64,000 nt of DNA, from the NCBI GenBank assembly GCA_019400425.1, contig JAFREE010000026.1:144395-208394 (forward strand), given 5' to 3'. The translations under genes and the position numbers were made by a program. Of the stretch, positions 1 to 12,374 are shown piece by piece. Position 1 is the first letter of the stretch, and every line of letters begins with the position of its first letter. The DNA is from Hymenochaete sp. R1. Its lineage: Eukaryota > Basidiomycota > Agaricomycetes > Hymenochaetales > Hymenochaetaceae. The notes beneath the pieces are model-generated. The model had not been told where the DNA came from. It searched no databases and saw only the letters and a program-made list of their open reading frames with translations.

Positions 1-327
1 AATCGACACGCACAACATCGTCGTCAACCAGCTTCTCTTCCCCAAACAAGGTTCGTCTCTCCCATCTCTCAGCCTACCCAACCCGACCCAATCCAAACAA
101 ATCCACCTCACCCACTCACCCACCCACACGCAGACTCCAAATGCGAACACTGCTCCGTCCGGTACGCAATGCAACAAAAGTACCTCGCGGAGGCACACGA
201 GCTCTACGACGGCCTTTTCCACATCGTGCGTCTACCCTTGCGCACGCAGGAGGTGCGGGGGCCCGAGATGCTGAAGGAGTTCAGTCGGATGCTCGTCGAG
301 GCGTATGTACCGGAGGGGGAGAGGTGA
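1..327 (+). CDS. GET3: GET3 (ArsA/TRC40-type ATPase), 3' end only
   Basis: Two exons are visible, 1-50 and 134-327, separated by an 83-nt GT-AG intron; the 5' part lies outside the window. The peptide reads [16 protein letters not shown], then a CEHC pair of the CxxC type that holds the structural zinc at the Get3 dimer interface, then a helix ending in [17 protein letters not shown] sequence (read here as [13 protein letters not shown]). This matches the C-terminal part of Get3/ArsA-family ATPases. Get3 is the cytosolic homodimer that carries tail-anchored proteins to the ER receptor Get1/Get2 in the GET pathway. The P-loop and switch regions are not in view, so ATPase competence cannot be judged. 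The ending EAYVPEGER is short compared with the acidic tail of the yeast protein. The neighbouring gene at 1917-4583 is convergent. Confidence 0.9.
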   Translation, partial: NRHAQHRRQPASLPQTRFVSPISQPTQPDPIQTNPPHPLTHPHADSKCEHCSVRYAMQQKYLAEAHELYDGLFHIVRLPLRTQEVRGPEMLKEFSRMLVEAYVPEGER

Positions 328-1916
328 TGATGTGTTGGTGTGTGGGGTACTAGTGAGAAGTAGGGCTACTGCCAGTGGCGGGGTCGTGAGGGTGTTGTTA
401 TGTTGTGGTACGTTAATTTCGATGTGAAATGTGTAGAGATGAAGTCTGTTGTTTCTTATACGGTGCGATGTTCTGAATTACCACGTCGGACAAATCACTT
501 GTGACTTGCGTCGTATACAGCAACAATCAATATAACATGACACTGTTGAAGCTGGAAATAGCCTAAGTACAAGCAGACTCCTCAAACTTCAACACTCGTA
601 TCCATGTTCTCGTTGATTCAATCGTGATATCGAAAAGACGGAAAAAGGAATAAACAAAGGAGATACATGTAACATGTAACGTGATCGAGAGGAAAGAGTA
701 AAGATACGGATGGGCCTTTCAACTCAACTCATCATCAGATCAGGAATCAAAAATCGAAAACTCGAAAATCAAATGTAGGAGGCGAAGAAGATCAGAGACA
801 AGTGTCAAGAGACAAGTGACAAACAAAGAGAGGCTGAGCTGAGAAGATACGTCACGTCATGCCATGTTATGTTAGGACTGCAAGAAAGAGGGAAGGCGAG
901 GCGAAGGCGAGCACGGGCGCAAACATAGGATATCGAGTAAAATTCAATCGATACGACACGGAAGACCGGGATCGAAACCAAAAACGCGGGAGAAAAAAAC
1001 CATAATATGGATACTGATACGGACACGGATACGAATACTGATACAAAAGGGAAAGAACGAAGACAACATACGAAAGGAAAAAAAAAGAAAAGAAAAATCA
1101 AGAACCTGGTTACGAATTCAGCGAAAGGACCCTGTTTCGAGGTGATTCGTACGAACGATGGACGATGAACGACAACCACGCCACGACGAACGACGAATGG
1201 TGAACGGTGACCACGGCGACAAAAAAAATCAATTAAAAGCTTGAAGTCAATAGCCAAAGCCAAAAAGCCGAAAGATGACGAAGAGAAGTTGTAAATATTT
1301 TGCGAGTTTGTGGGTTTGCGTGGTGCGCTGATGCCGGGGATGTATGCCTGGTGTGAGACGAGACGAGACAAGACGAGATGAAGATGGATTTGCTACAATA
1401 TTAATGCTGCTGGCTGTGCTGAAGTTGATGCTTGTGAAGGGGTCACGACTCCCAAGTACTGGTACTGTGCTCGATCCATCGAGCGGGGAAAGAGGAACGG
1501 CGGCGTACGCGCGGAGACTGCGAGACCGACGGAGGCGCGGCGGTACCAGTGCTTCAAGCAACGACGGCACTCGACTCGACTCTATCTGACACGGCGCTGG
1601 AGTGTACTGGTACAGGTACTGGTGGTGAAAGAGAAGGTACCTTGATGCCGTAGTATGTTTCCTTTTCCTTTCCTTCCCCTTCCCTGCTCCGCTCTGCCAT
1701 TCCTGAGCAGAGCTTGCACGGTCGTAAAGCGACGTTCCGTAAGGAAAGCCGGATCCGAAATCGAACGCCGCGCCGCACCCCCTCCGTCTCTCATCCCATC
1801 CCATCACCCATCCTTCTTTCCAGACCCAATAACCAGCCCCATCTTAATCCCGTCTCAAAAGGGGAAAAAAAGAACGAGAAGAAAGGGGTTCCTAAAATTC
1901 CAAAAAAACCCCTTCC
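328..1916. other. Intergenic 3' flanks of two convergent genes
   Basis: No gene supported. It holds the 3' untranslated flanks of GET3 and the bZIP gene. Between about 1000 and 1220 there is a degenerate run of short ggatacggac/gaatactgatac units and purine-rich DNA, and 1190-1220 repeats acgaacgacga-like units. Open frames here are low in complexity (Arg, Ser, Phe, Val runs) and have no recognisable domain. Confidence 0.6.
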
Positions 1917-4583
1917 TCATTTCTTCTCCTCCCCCCCAACCACAACGAGGTTCTCCGCCCCCGCAAGCACCATCTCGCTCTGCTTGAACAGCCCACTCTG
2001 CTGCTTCATCCGCCTCTGTCTCTGCACGACGTCCAGGATCTCTTGCATCCCGCTCGGCTCGATCACCACCTGGCACCCGTCGCACTTGGCTTTGGAGGCG
2101 AACTCGGTGCAGAGCTCGTTGATGTCGGCGTCCTGTGTGGGTGTGAAGTGTGAAGTGTGAAGTGTGAGTGTTTATCTTTGAGTGTTTGTTTATTCGGGTT
2201 TTGGGGTTCGGGGTGTGGAAGTATGAAAGGGAAAGGGAAAGGGAGGAGATGCATTCGAAATGAAAGGCGAAGATGTTTTGAATCGACTCACGTGGAACTT
2301 GGGATCCTGTCGGATAGTCCGCCATGCACGCATCACTTCTACATTTTTCTCGCTCTTCTGCGTCTTGGGGAGCTGCAAGCCCTTGCACGGAGGGAACTCG
2401 TCACACGAGTCGTTCTCACCTGACGCCGCAGCCGCACCCGCACCCGCACCAATCGATCCACTCCCGCTCCCGCTCTGGATCCCAGACCCATTCGATCCGG
2501 AATGAGCATCCACAGGCGCACTCGAACTCGAATTCGAGTTCGACGTCGAGTCCATCTTCCCATTCCCATTTCCGTTAGCATGCATATCAACGTTCGGACT
2601 ACCCGTAACGCTCGCATTCTCGCCCGGCGTCGACGCCGCCGCCGACGGGTTCGGGCTAGGAGCGAAAACAGAGCCCGCATCCGCCGCGATATAGCTCCGC
2701 ATATTCTCCTTCGTGCACCGCGCCTTGCCTTCACACGACCCCGACGACCCAGTCCCAGCCGTCGTCGAAGCAGGCGGAGACACGTGATGGTTTATCGGGC
2801 TGAGGCTCACGGTCGAGTTCGAGTCTGTTCGTCCGAGGCCGTTAGCGCCTCCGCCCCCACCCCCGCTACCCATTGCCGATGATGAGAATCCGGTGAGGAA
2901 GTCAAAGTTGGACGAGGAGTCGGTTGTGGTTCCGTTCGTGGAATGGTGAGTGCCGTAGACGTTGCCGAAGAGCTCGTCGAGGGTGTTGGTGAGCGTGAGA
3001 TCAAACGCTTGCATGTTGCTGTCCCCGCCCATCGTGATATCACCCCAAACCCCGTTCGAAGTGTTAACATTCCCATTCGATAATTGATTCTGACCTTGGT
3101 TCTGGCCCGGCCCTTGCTGGTGCGCCGACGACCCCGATGCATTGCTAGTGGGTGTCGAGAAATCGAATGGAGGGGATATGGACGAAGAAGCTGCTGACGT
3201 CATCCGGTCTCTTGTCTGATACGGAGACAGTGCATCGAACGCATCGGGCTCGCGGAAGGACATGAACATCGGGTTGCTCGCAATCGTCGTGTATGGCGTC
3301 TGCGTGTTGATCGGGCCGAACCCGAAGTCCATATTCATCGCCTCTGTCGTCGCTGTCGACCCCGAGCTTCCGTGGTCCAGTGCGTTTCCGCTTGAAGTAT
3401 CCATGGGCGTGAGCATGGAGAGATTACCGTTGAGGAAGGACAAAGGTCCGGATGTATCCATATCCTTATCGGGCGCGAAGATGGAATGTGGTGAGTCGTG
3501 AGTTGATGCGGACGCAGAACTTGTAAGGGATGGTGGACTGTTAAATAGGTTTATGGATTGTGGTTGGTGTTGGTTCGTCGATGCGACATCTCTTGCGTTG
3601 TTAGAATTGGTTTGATCGGTGTTGGAAGTGGGACCTGAATTTGGTGGAATGGTAAAGCTGAATGACGACTGACGAAGTCGCAAATTTTCTGATTGGAGTC
3701 TCGAAACAACCTCTTTGAGGGCATCATTTTCTTGAAGTGCTGAAACATTCTTTTCTTCTAACGCAGCGACTTTATCTTCCAACTAATTTATGATAAAGAA
3801 AATGAATATCTTTTTTTTTACAATACAATACTGAGTAAGTGTACTCACATCTTTGACATGCTTCTCCTTTCTTTCCCGGAACGCACGTTGAGCGGCACGA
3901 TTTTGCTCTTTACGCTTCATCACGCGGGATTCGTCCTAAATGCGACAATTATGGAGAAAAAATATGGAACGTCTCAGAATGGGACGGAACTTGAAACAAG
4001 CTACGGATATACTGACCCCAGCACCCGACTTTCGTCGCGGGTTGTTCTTCTTTGTTGAATCTTTCATTCGAGTCTTAGGGGCTTTCTTTGATTTATGAGA
4101 AGATACATTGTACGAACTAGTATGTTGAGACTTGTGGGTTGGCTCGTCATCCAAATCGTCATCACTCGCTTTCCTTTTCAATGAGGGATCGTCGTCGTGG
4201 TCCTCGTCGTCGTTATAAATTGTCGACTGACGCCTGGACCTTGAACCAGACCCGGAACCCGACGCCTCGTTGTAATTGGAGTTGGTATTCCCATTCCCCG
4301 GTGGGCTCGGACTGCTGTCGTCGCTAGGTGGGGAGTCTGCGGGTCGTGGGAGCGGGACGCGCGTTAGGTTCTGGGGATTGATGTTGGTCGTCTCTGTCGA
4401 TGGTTGAGGGGTTATGGAGTTACTGGAAGAGTCCTTTGAAGCTGTGTCGAGGAGAGGGAAGGGGAAACCATGGTTGATCCCAAACTGTTTCTGGAGGAGG
4501 GCGATGAAGTCGTCGTCGGCAAGGGCGGGTAAAGAAGGAGGCATAGAAAGATCCCACAGGCCTGGTTGATTAAACGAGTCCAT
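1917..4583 (-). CDS. YAP1: YAP1/Pap1-type AP-1-like bZIP redox transcription factor
   Basis: Four exons: 4583-4017, 3935-3849, 3782-2292 and 2132-1917, all in frame, giving 786 residues. Exon 2 is the basic region, with the fungal AP-1 signature NRAAQRAFRERKEKH at about residues 200-214. The leucine zipper starts with exon 3 (LEDKVAALEEKN). The middle is Ser/Gly/Asn-rich and disordered. Cysteine-rich segments follow: C568 and C574, C678 and C684, and a C-terminal domain C723, C732, C735 in the context ELCTEFASKAKCDGC, close to the Pap1/Yap1 c-CRD that overlaps the nuclear export signal. In the family, peroxide or electrophiles form disulfides there, block Crm1 export and switch on antioxidant genes. 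The N-terminus (LADDDFIALLQKQFG) looks like a short acidic/hydrophobic motif. The stop is at 1919-1917, just after VVVGGEEKK. The symbol follows the family; I cannot test orthology. Confidence 0.92.
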
Positions 4584-7180
4584 TACAGCGACAAAAAAGC
4601 TACGGATGGCGATGCTCGAGGTGAAGCGGCGGCGGTGGAGGGGGTGTGGAATGTGGGTGTAGGTGGATGAAGAAAGATGAGAAACGAAGGGAGAGACGCG
4701 AGTGTGCTGACTGAGCAAGATCGGTAATGTCGCGGCAGGGTGAAACAGGCCGAAGGCTCTCCCACCGAACGAGAGCTGTTCGAGGAGCGAGTGCAGAAAA
4801 TACGCAGCAGAAAGCTGTGTATGTCGAGCAAAGAGGCTCTGAAGATAAAGGTGTAAAGGTGAAGGAAGGAAAGGAGGAGGAGGAGGGGAAAGGAGATACT
4901 CTTATTAGACGCAGGAGGTGATGGTCGGAGGAAGAGAGCGAATTGACCACGTTAACCGTCAGTGGCCGACCGCGCATACAACCACAACCACGCCCATCAA
5001 TATTAATCGACGTTTCTCCCGCCCGTACTTATCGCACCGTCACTCTTTCTTTTCTTTTCTTTCGAGTGGACACGCGTACCCATGTCTCATCCCGGCATCT
5101 CACTCTCTCTCAGTACTACTGGATCTATAAAATATAAATCTAACCGGTGTTTCTCTTTTCTCGAAATGTAATCATCCTCTTTTTTCACTCTGCACTCGGT
5201 ATAAAAGTCCTACAACGAGCGTTTCGGACGGTCCCGTCTCCCTCCTTCCGACTCTAGCCAGCCAACCAGACCAGGCCCCTCACTTTGCTACTTTATCATC
5301 CCGAATCCTTTTTTTTTCCAGCACGTACATGTCTGGACACCCAGCGATTCATCCGTATTGGTCCGCTCACACAGTCTCTCCACTTCGTCTCTCTACTCAA
5401 TCCGACTAACCCCGCATCCAACCCAGCTTCATCCTTTCCCGCCCACTTATAGCTTGGGATCCAGAGGGAAACTGAATAAAGGGCCCGCGAGCCAATCCAA
5501 TCCCGCGTCCGGACCGCACAGCTTCTATCCACCTGACTTTGTCCGGTTTGTCTCGTACGCGTGTTCCTCCCTCTCCCCGCGCTTCATTTCATTTCATTTT
5601 ACGATCTCAGAGTCTGGCGTCTGACGATCATTTTCCACTCGATCAAGCTGGATCTCAATTCGTCGCACTCTGCTGCGAGCTGCGACCAATCTGGTGTCCT
5701 AGTCGATTTGTGATATGTTCATCCTTTCTTAGTCTGTTCAATCCTCCACTGCCTCGCGCAAGTTCGCACGGTCTCAAGTCTCGAGCTCAAGGTCTTCACG
5801 TCTTCTGCATTAGAGATCCGCCGACCTGAACTACCTGAACACGCAACACACGCAACATCGGCCGACTTTCCGCATCACGTGTCGTGCGATCCACACTTTC
5901 TTTTCTTATCATACTCGAGTAATCATAAAGTCGAAGTCGGTCGACAAAACGCTCCAGCCTACTAGTACAGCCTACAGGTAACGGAACGTAAAGCCAGACC
6001 AGCCAGATGCCTTTGGTTCTGATCCTGCCAGTGATTCTAGACAACAATCAAAGAAGGGTGCTCAAGGGACCTAGAGAAGGGAAGGGAAGGCGACTGGTGA
6101 CTGGTGACTCGAATTCGGTGCGATCGCCGTCGGACATCGCGAGCGGGAGCCTGGAGGCGACTTTGTCGCATCTTTCCTTCAAACATACTGTACATACAAA
6201 ACATACTGTACATACATACTAGTAACTTACTACGTGCCGAATTTCCAAACCCATTCTTCCCACCCTCTCAATCGTCGTTTTGCATATCTGGTCTGATTCG
6301 CCACTACGGGCGTCGGGGTAGACGGGGTAGACGTCCCCGCGCTCCATGGTGCGCCAGGCCAGGTTGCTTGCGCGTCGTCTCCGAGAGCCCCAACGCGCGT
6401 CGTCGTCGTGCCGAGCGCCGAGCGCCGAATCTCGAGTGTATCCTATCTTATCCAGTGTTTCGGTCGGTGAATCTCCACGGATCCGAGGTTCGTCTCCGTG
6501 TCCGTCGGGCTTGGGCTTGGGCTTGGGCTTTTGAGGCGGGAAAGCGTCAGGCTCTCCTTAGTCTTACGTCCGTCGCAACCGTGACGAACGATGTAAGTCT
6601 TAGTGGTGACAGCGCTCATGCCACTGGGACTCACATAGGTACGATACACGGACGCATGGTCCTCGTTCTCGACTGTCCCGAGTCGTCGAGAGAATGGGAA
6701 TGGAGGCACGGGAGCAACGTCGCCCCATTAATATTTCAGAGTGGTGACGAGGGAGAACACCGACTCGGAAGTCGATTTCGGACCTCGCGCTACGTTTTTT
6801 TTTTTTTGCTTTATCTGCTTTATCTGCTAAGTGCTAGCATAGCACTTGTCCCCTCCACGTCAGGCGTTCACAACAAAGATGGGAAAGCAGTGCAAGTGTA
6901 AAAGGTGCACTTTACGTAACTTCGTCAGTCTGTCCGTTTGTCCACAGAACAGAACCGACCATCCGACCATCCATTCGGGGTGTCCGTCGGTGCGCTTCGC
7001 CGCGGCCGGGGGGAGGGGGGAAGGGAGGACTTTACTATAAGGTAAGGAAGGTGAGGAAAGTGCATGGCCGTTTCGTGATTTAAGGTTCCCCTCATCTCCA
7101 GTGGACGTCGTTCATTATCCGCTTACAAGCCCCCCAACTCAAATGTCGATCGTGAAAGTGATTCTTGATTCTCGCGGCGC

Positions 7181-7198
7181 CTCTCTCTCTCTCTCTCT
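7181..7198. repeat. CT dinucleotide microsatellite
   Basis: About nine CT units in a row, followed immediately by a gaccgagaccgaga purine-rich stretch. No gene overlaps it. Confidence 0.9.
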
Positions 7199-7491
7199 GA
7201 GACCGAGACCGAGACTGAGATGGATCCAGATGGAACCCCGAACGTGTACGAGGTCACGGTTTTCGGGCGATAAATAAAAGATGGACGTCGATGTCCAAGT
7301 TGGTGTTGGTGGGCTTCTTTCCTCTCGCTGTTGATTTTAACCCTCGTGCGTGGACGTGGACGTGTACGTGAACGTGTAGATTAGGTTTGGTTGAAGTTAA
7401 GGTGGAAGTGCCGAATCCAAAGCAGAGCGGGCTCAGATGGGCACTCTAACAAACGTGTCAGCGAAGATCGTATCAGCGAAAGGCACCTACT

Positions 7492-7507
7492 GGGGGGGGG
7501 GGGGGGG
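7492..7507. repeat. G16 homopolymer
   Basis: Sixteen consecutive G on the plus strand. It matches in length the C16 run at 10944-10959. Length may be unreliable in sequencing. Confidence 0.9.
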
Positions 7508-8851
7508 CTGGCTAGAATATATTGAATCTCTGGGTTTTTTTTGTAAGCTTCCGGATGAAGAATGGGTTTCTCTCCGTCGCCGTCGCCACCACGACAATTA
7601 ACGTAAGAGGCTGGCACGTAGAGCGTTCGGTAGAGGTCTCCAACTGCAAACTTGACCTGAAGGGACCGACTTTTCGAAATTTGAACAATCGCAAGACTCG
7701 AAGGCAAGTGTTTTGAGCTTCGCCAGTACTAATGTGGGCCTGCGGGGAAAGCATTACGTAGCCAAAAGCATCTTAACGCGTCAATTGTAATAGATATTCA
7801 TTGCTCATTGAGAGAATGAGTTATCCGGTCCTATTTTTCTGACCAAAGACTGCGATTGCGATTGACACGTTTCCTTACTAGTGCTAGCGGGTCATTTAGA
7901 GGACCTGCCGGTAAGGTGCGATTTGAGACTTCGTCTAGCTTTGCGTCGAGTACATCCAATGTGGAGTTTTGGACCTTTTCAGTTGATTGTGTACACCTCC
8001 AACCTAGATATACATAGAGTTGACCAGTATGCCTATCTATGTCGTAAATCGTCAGTTATTAGTACACAGCACGAGTACGTTATGATCCTTACCTCTTTAT
8101 GTCTAGAGCTTCCGTTGAGCGCCATTTCACTCTGAATAGCCTCCCCTTCACTGATTCGTTGGCACGCGGTGCCAGTGAAATTGACGGGTTCAGATTCATG
8201 AAACGACGCCCTTACAGACTAACTTCTAAAACGAAGGTTATTAGTATGTGTCTGGATGAGCGATGGAGAAGGATGAGTGAGAAACTCACGGACGAGTTCA
8301 AAAGTTGAATCTCCGACGAAATGGCGTGTATGGTTACGTAATCCACCGACGGCTCCATATCAACTTGCTGAGCAGACCTTCCTTAAGCTTACTCTGGGTT
8401 TATTGCGGCAGTGGATACAACTCTGCAATTCGCGGAGATGAGTACAGCCATATCATTCTTCTGACCAAGTTCTCCATGAAATATCGCCTGTCGCTCGTTC
8501 TCGCGTATACCTCATACACGTCCAAAGGGAAACTTGAACAATTTGAACAGTTTGCATTGAAGAGCCTCCTTCAATCGATTCGTGAGTAACAATCCTTGCA
8601 TCGGTTCGACTGCGAAACGGGAGATGGTCGATGATTAAAACGTGCGGTAGAAAAAGTTATGTGTACTCACAAAAGGGTGCTGGTATCTCATCGAAATTTG
8701 AGTGGGAAGAAGATAAGCTGGGGAAAGAAACGAAATAAAGATTCGGACTCGAGACTTCCATAATTTTGAGAACGAGAAGCATTATTGAAACAAAATGCGG
8801 CATCATGATAGCGAGCTGGCTAGTAGCATGAATGATTGATGCAGGTCTCAA

Positions 8852-9520
8852 CTAGTCCCAAACCCAAGTCACATCAATTCGCCCGAGGCTCAGGTCCGCA
8901 ATTGCCTATATGCCATCAGTAAGTCTCGGTATGAAGCGATAATTGAAGCTTACACTGAATGCAGCCGGACTGAGTTCTATATCGGCCACCTGACTGCAGG
9001 TATCGCATCGGTTCTCGACCGCAACGATCACACTCTTGCCGTTAACTGGAGAAGCATGTTAATTACGTCGACAAACATATTCCTTTCCATGGCGCTTACA
9101 GGTCACTATCATGCTCTTCCCACAAACAGGATTCGTTTCTGGGTCTTCGCCGTCATAACCACTTCATGAAGTGACAAGTCTCGCCCTCTTCAAATGATCA
9201 TGATTAGATTTGAAAACGGAGGAAACGTACGGGTAATTATCAAAAAGTTCTGCGGAGACAGCCACAATGAAGTCGTTGTCCGAGTTTGTTATACCACATG
9301 CACCAAGACCAGCGCTGCCGAAGGTGGCTAGGTGATAGTGAGCCGCCGTTCGCATTGAATAAAGAGGAGCGACGTTACCATCTCCTGTCTGTGTGCCGCA
9401 CGGAAAACACTGGCGGGCAGCAATCTCGCGATGTTCAGCGCTGTGCGGCAAACAAAGTACCGATACGAAAAAGATGCTGGAGATGAGGAAGAGGACTCGG
9501 AGACCGAGAGACCTGAACAT
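8852..9520 (-). CDS. Small secreted RlpA-like double-psi beta-barrel protein
   Basis: Five exons: 9520-9379, 9327-9231, 9161-9100, 9045-8954 and 8905-8852, total 148 residues. The start at 9520 gives a clear signal peptide (LRVLFLISSIFFVSVLCLP). After splicing, the mature part reads GDATFGSAGLGACGITNSDN, then CGKSMIVT, NGKSVIVAVENRCDTC, ELSPAAF and finally LGRIDVTWVWD. This is the barwin/RlpA-like double-psi beta-barrel fold common in small secreted basidiomycete proteins, often labelled expansin-like or riboflavin-aldehyde-forming. The six cysteines suggest disulfides. By family knowledge such proteins act outside the cell, at the wall or as inhibitors or loosening factors, but the exact activity is not deducible. 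An in-frame upstream Met at 9652 would bury the signal peptide, so 9520 is preferred. Confidence 0.88.
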
Positions 9521-10943
9521 TATTAAAATGGGCTCGATACGGCTTGAATGACGGGAGAGTGGTAGCTTGAAGGTCGGGTTACACAAAAGAGCCTTGAGAA
9601 CTTCTACAAAGGGGGAAGAGATTGAAAAAAAATGCGTTGAACGAAGCGCCATCGATCGGTTTTATAGGAGATGAAGCTCCCCAACATCTCACTGTGAATA
9701 GGGATCTGTGGGAAGCTCAGATTTTGAAATTAGATAACTAGGAAAAGTCACAGCCATGATGACTCACTACAGTCATTCCAACCCGCCCATATCAATGGTC
9801 TATCACTAGGGGTTGCCACCATCCAAATCGTTTGAGCGAGCCGCTTTGTCCACCCAAGCAAGAGGCCGAGGGTCTCAGACTAAAGATAAGTCTCGAGGTT
9901 CTTCGGCCAGAATAATTGCAGAGTAGCGCTCTCTTTCCACAAGGCACATGCAAGAATTCAGGTACAACATCAGGGAAAACCCTGTGTCCATGAATGTGTA
10001 TTAATGATGGCGAACCAAAAATAAACAGAAACCAACGTGTACTTCCGCATAATGAAGTAACGGAATGGGAAGAAAGAAGACGTTCGCTTGAAATGCGGCC
10101 CCGCCGGCAAGCGGACATCCCTTTCTACATAGCTAAGCTATGCATCGTCGAATATCAAACAAATATAGTCCGATATTTTAACTTCCGATCGAGCATATAC
10201 ATGTACCCTGCGATGCCAGCACGAGAGTTGTGCAAATGAGATATGAACAACAAAAACTTCGTCGATAGTGATGATAAATGCTATAAAGGAGGACTCACAA
10301 AAAAGAAGCTGAAGCTTCAACTGTATGAGTACTGCTGAAAAAGCACCCGCGACGCGAGTTAAAGTCTCAGAAGAGGCGAAAAGGGATCCTTCATGAGCGC
10401 GCAAGCCAGTGGAACGGCCTGTAAAAGTAGCATGCTGGGCGCGTAGTTTGCAACTATGAATGATAAGCAGTACACGTTGCTTATCAAGTACTCTGAACTG
10501 GAGGCCGACGACATTGACCTTCGTCGGGTTACGACGAGTAGGTGCCAGCGCGCTTTGACATAACTTACCAAAAAATCAGAGCAGGCCATAGCACACATAA
10601 CAGGAAGTAACAAGGAGTCAAGGACCCATCAAGGAGCTCAGGCCAGCATGTCATTTGATTGCATCCTGCTCCCATTTCAATCGCTCGAGGTCCCTGTATG
10701 TGTGGGAAGCCTGGGTAGACGGAGTAGACGTGCACGTCTTTCTCCCTTGTGAGCACTCGTGTCCTTAGAAAAGTCAGCATTGTGTTCCTGACTGCACTCC
10801 CAATACTCACCTGATTTTCTCCCAGCAATAACAATAGCGCCGACCTTTGACACCAGACGATCACATCCATCTTCTTGAGCTCTACAAAGCCTCCGTCCGG
10901 CGAGACCGATGATCCCATCTCACTCAAACATTTCGGCGTCCAT

Positions 10944-10959
10944 CCCCCCCCCCCCCCCC
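10944..10959. repeat. C16 homopolymer
   Basis: Sixteen consecutive C on the plus strand. Confidence 0.9.
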
Positions 10960-11670
10960 GTCAAGAAGCAAGCCGCGGGGAACTTTCACGCAGTGGAGGA
11001 ACGACGGAAAGTTTCTCGCCGTCTTTTCTCTGATTCTTTATCCATGAACGAGGTACGCGTGCTCAAGAAGATCGACATTCCGAACGGACAAGAAGTCAGA
11101 GTTGGGAGTAAACACTAGAAACTCGCGAGCTGGCAGAGGAAAACCTCAATTCACTGTGTCGTAATCATTAAAAAGAGTCTCGAGCCCATGCGTCGAGGAG
11201 CATGTAGTACAAGGCAGCTTGGAATGATTTAGCTTCGCATTGCGAAGCGTTAGGTATGCTTTTTTTTAATTAGGGGCATCCTGCATTCATACGTAGCCTT
11301 CTTCAGAAAACTGTCTCACAAATGGAAGGAATCAGAATAGTCTATGGTTGTATCTTTAGGATGCCACTTGACCTTTTCACATCTAAGCCATCTTCAGGCC
11401 GTCATCTATCTCTGACTACCGCGTCTCCACGAACCCCTAATATTGCTGTCATACGCAGAGCCGAGAAAATCGAAGACACCATCGCGCTGCTGCTGCTGCT
11501 AGAATGCCAGAGCTAGAAATTCGGCAATTTGGGAGTACCATCCACTTGAGATGTTGGTAAAGTTAAAGTTGGCACTGAGCCAAGTATCGTTGTGAAACGT
11601 GGAAGAAGATTTAGGGAAAAACGTGAGGAGCGGAGAAACGGCGACCAGAATGTCAGAGAGTCACGTTGTT

Positions 11671-11686
11671 ACGCGTCGCGACGCGT
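11671..11686. repeat. Perfect 16-bp palindrome containing two ACGCGT boxes
   Basis: ACGCGTCGCGACGCGT equals its own reverse complement. It contains two copies of ACGCGT, the MluI cell-cycle box core bound by MBF-type factors in other fungi. The nearest gene ends are about 700 bp away, so a regulatory role is only a guess. Related CGCGACGCG strings occur at 21163, 47112 and 61851. Confidence 0.6.
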
Positions 11687-12374
11687 CCCATTTTCGGGTC
11701 GGAATTGCGTTGATTGTCCGTACCCGCACTGGGGAAATTCGCCGAATCTTACGGATTTGCAAGCCAATGTGACGTTGAAGGTGCCCATGGAAAGTGATTC
11801 CCCACGAGCCTTGGCGGCGCGAAACAAGAACGTGCCCAGTTACATATACTAAACCTTCTAAGAGGCCCATATGGATCCGTAGGAACCGACGCAACTGCCA
11901 TTTAACGTCAACTTGTCACGGTCGCTGAGTCTAACCTTTGGTATTTGTAACCTCTGGTCGGTCTGTTTTAGCGACAGAAGGTAGCCTAGAAAGAAAAAGA
12001 CAAGCAAGGACATACTATACTGAAGCTACACACAGTGATACACAGAAGTATTTTAGGAAAGGGCAAGCAGGATCATCGAGATAAAAAAAAAGAGTAAAGC
12101 AGTGGTTAACATAAGAAGAGAAAAAAGAAGCAGAGAAAAGGAAGACGAAAGACGAAAGACATTCGAAATTCAGACGGCCGGACCACATAAACTAGAATGT
12201 GTGGTGCAAGGACCATTTAAGAACAATAAAGTATAAGACGACGAAAGGTAAATGGGGACGATAAAGGCTCGTCAATAACGGAAACAGAATGCAACAGACC
12301 AAGAAAGGGAGAGCGATAGAAAAAAGAGAGAAGAAGAAAGAGAAAGAGAGAAAAGAAGAGAACCACAGCATGAC

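Larger units (their letters stand above)
4584..8851. other. Gene-free 4.3 kb region upstream of the bZIP gene
   Basis: I find no convincing gene on either strand. The part nearest the bZIP start is probably its promoter and 5' leader. It contains a tandem repeat of acatactgtacat-like units (6182-6219), a gggctt tandem run (about 6507-6530), a CT tract and a G16 tract (listed separately). Open frames such as 6104-6901 are rich in Arg, Ser and Trp-Ala repeats and show no domain. Short frames near 7880-8590 are not supported by splice logic or any recognised motif. Confidence 0.5.
9521..12374. other. Gene-poor region; possible degenerate membrane-protein frames
   Basis: No gene is firmly supported. 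On the minus strand between about 10930 and 10130 several short hydrophobic frames (for example VYCLSFIVANYAPSMLLLQA near 10450) sit between plausible GT/AG sites, so a decayed or unrecognised multi-exon membrane protein is possible, but I could not join them into one convincing product. A palindrome at 11671-11686 and a C16 tract at 10944-10959 are listed separately. 11900-12370 is A-rich and is probably the 3' flank of the SNF2-type gene. Confidence 0.4.

Noticed and set aside
805..1807. Long minus-strand open frames of 186-188 codons
   Set aside because: Low-complexity Ser/Phe/Val/Arg composition from repeated ggatac-type DNA, overlapping frames on both strands, no domain.
6104..6901. 265-codon plus-strand frame
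   Set aside because: Arg-rich and repeat-derived (RRGRRGRR, WAWAWAF), no homology visible, lies in the bZIP upstream region.
10130..10930. Possible multi-exon membrane protein on the minus strand
   Set aside because: Hydrophobic stretches and splice sites exist, but no combination gave a continuous, recognisable product.
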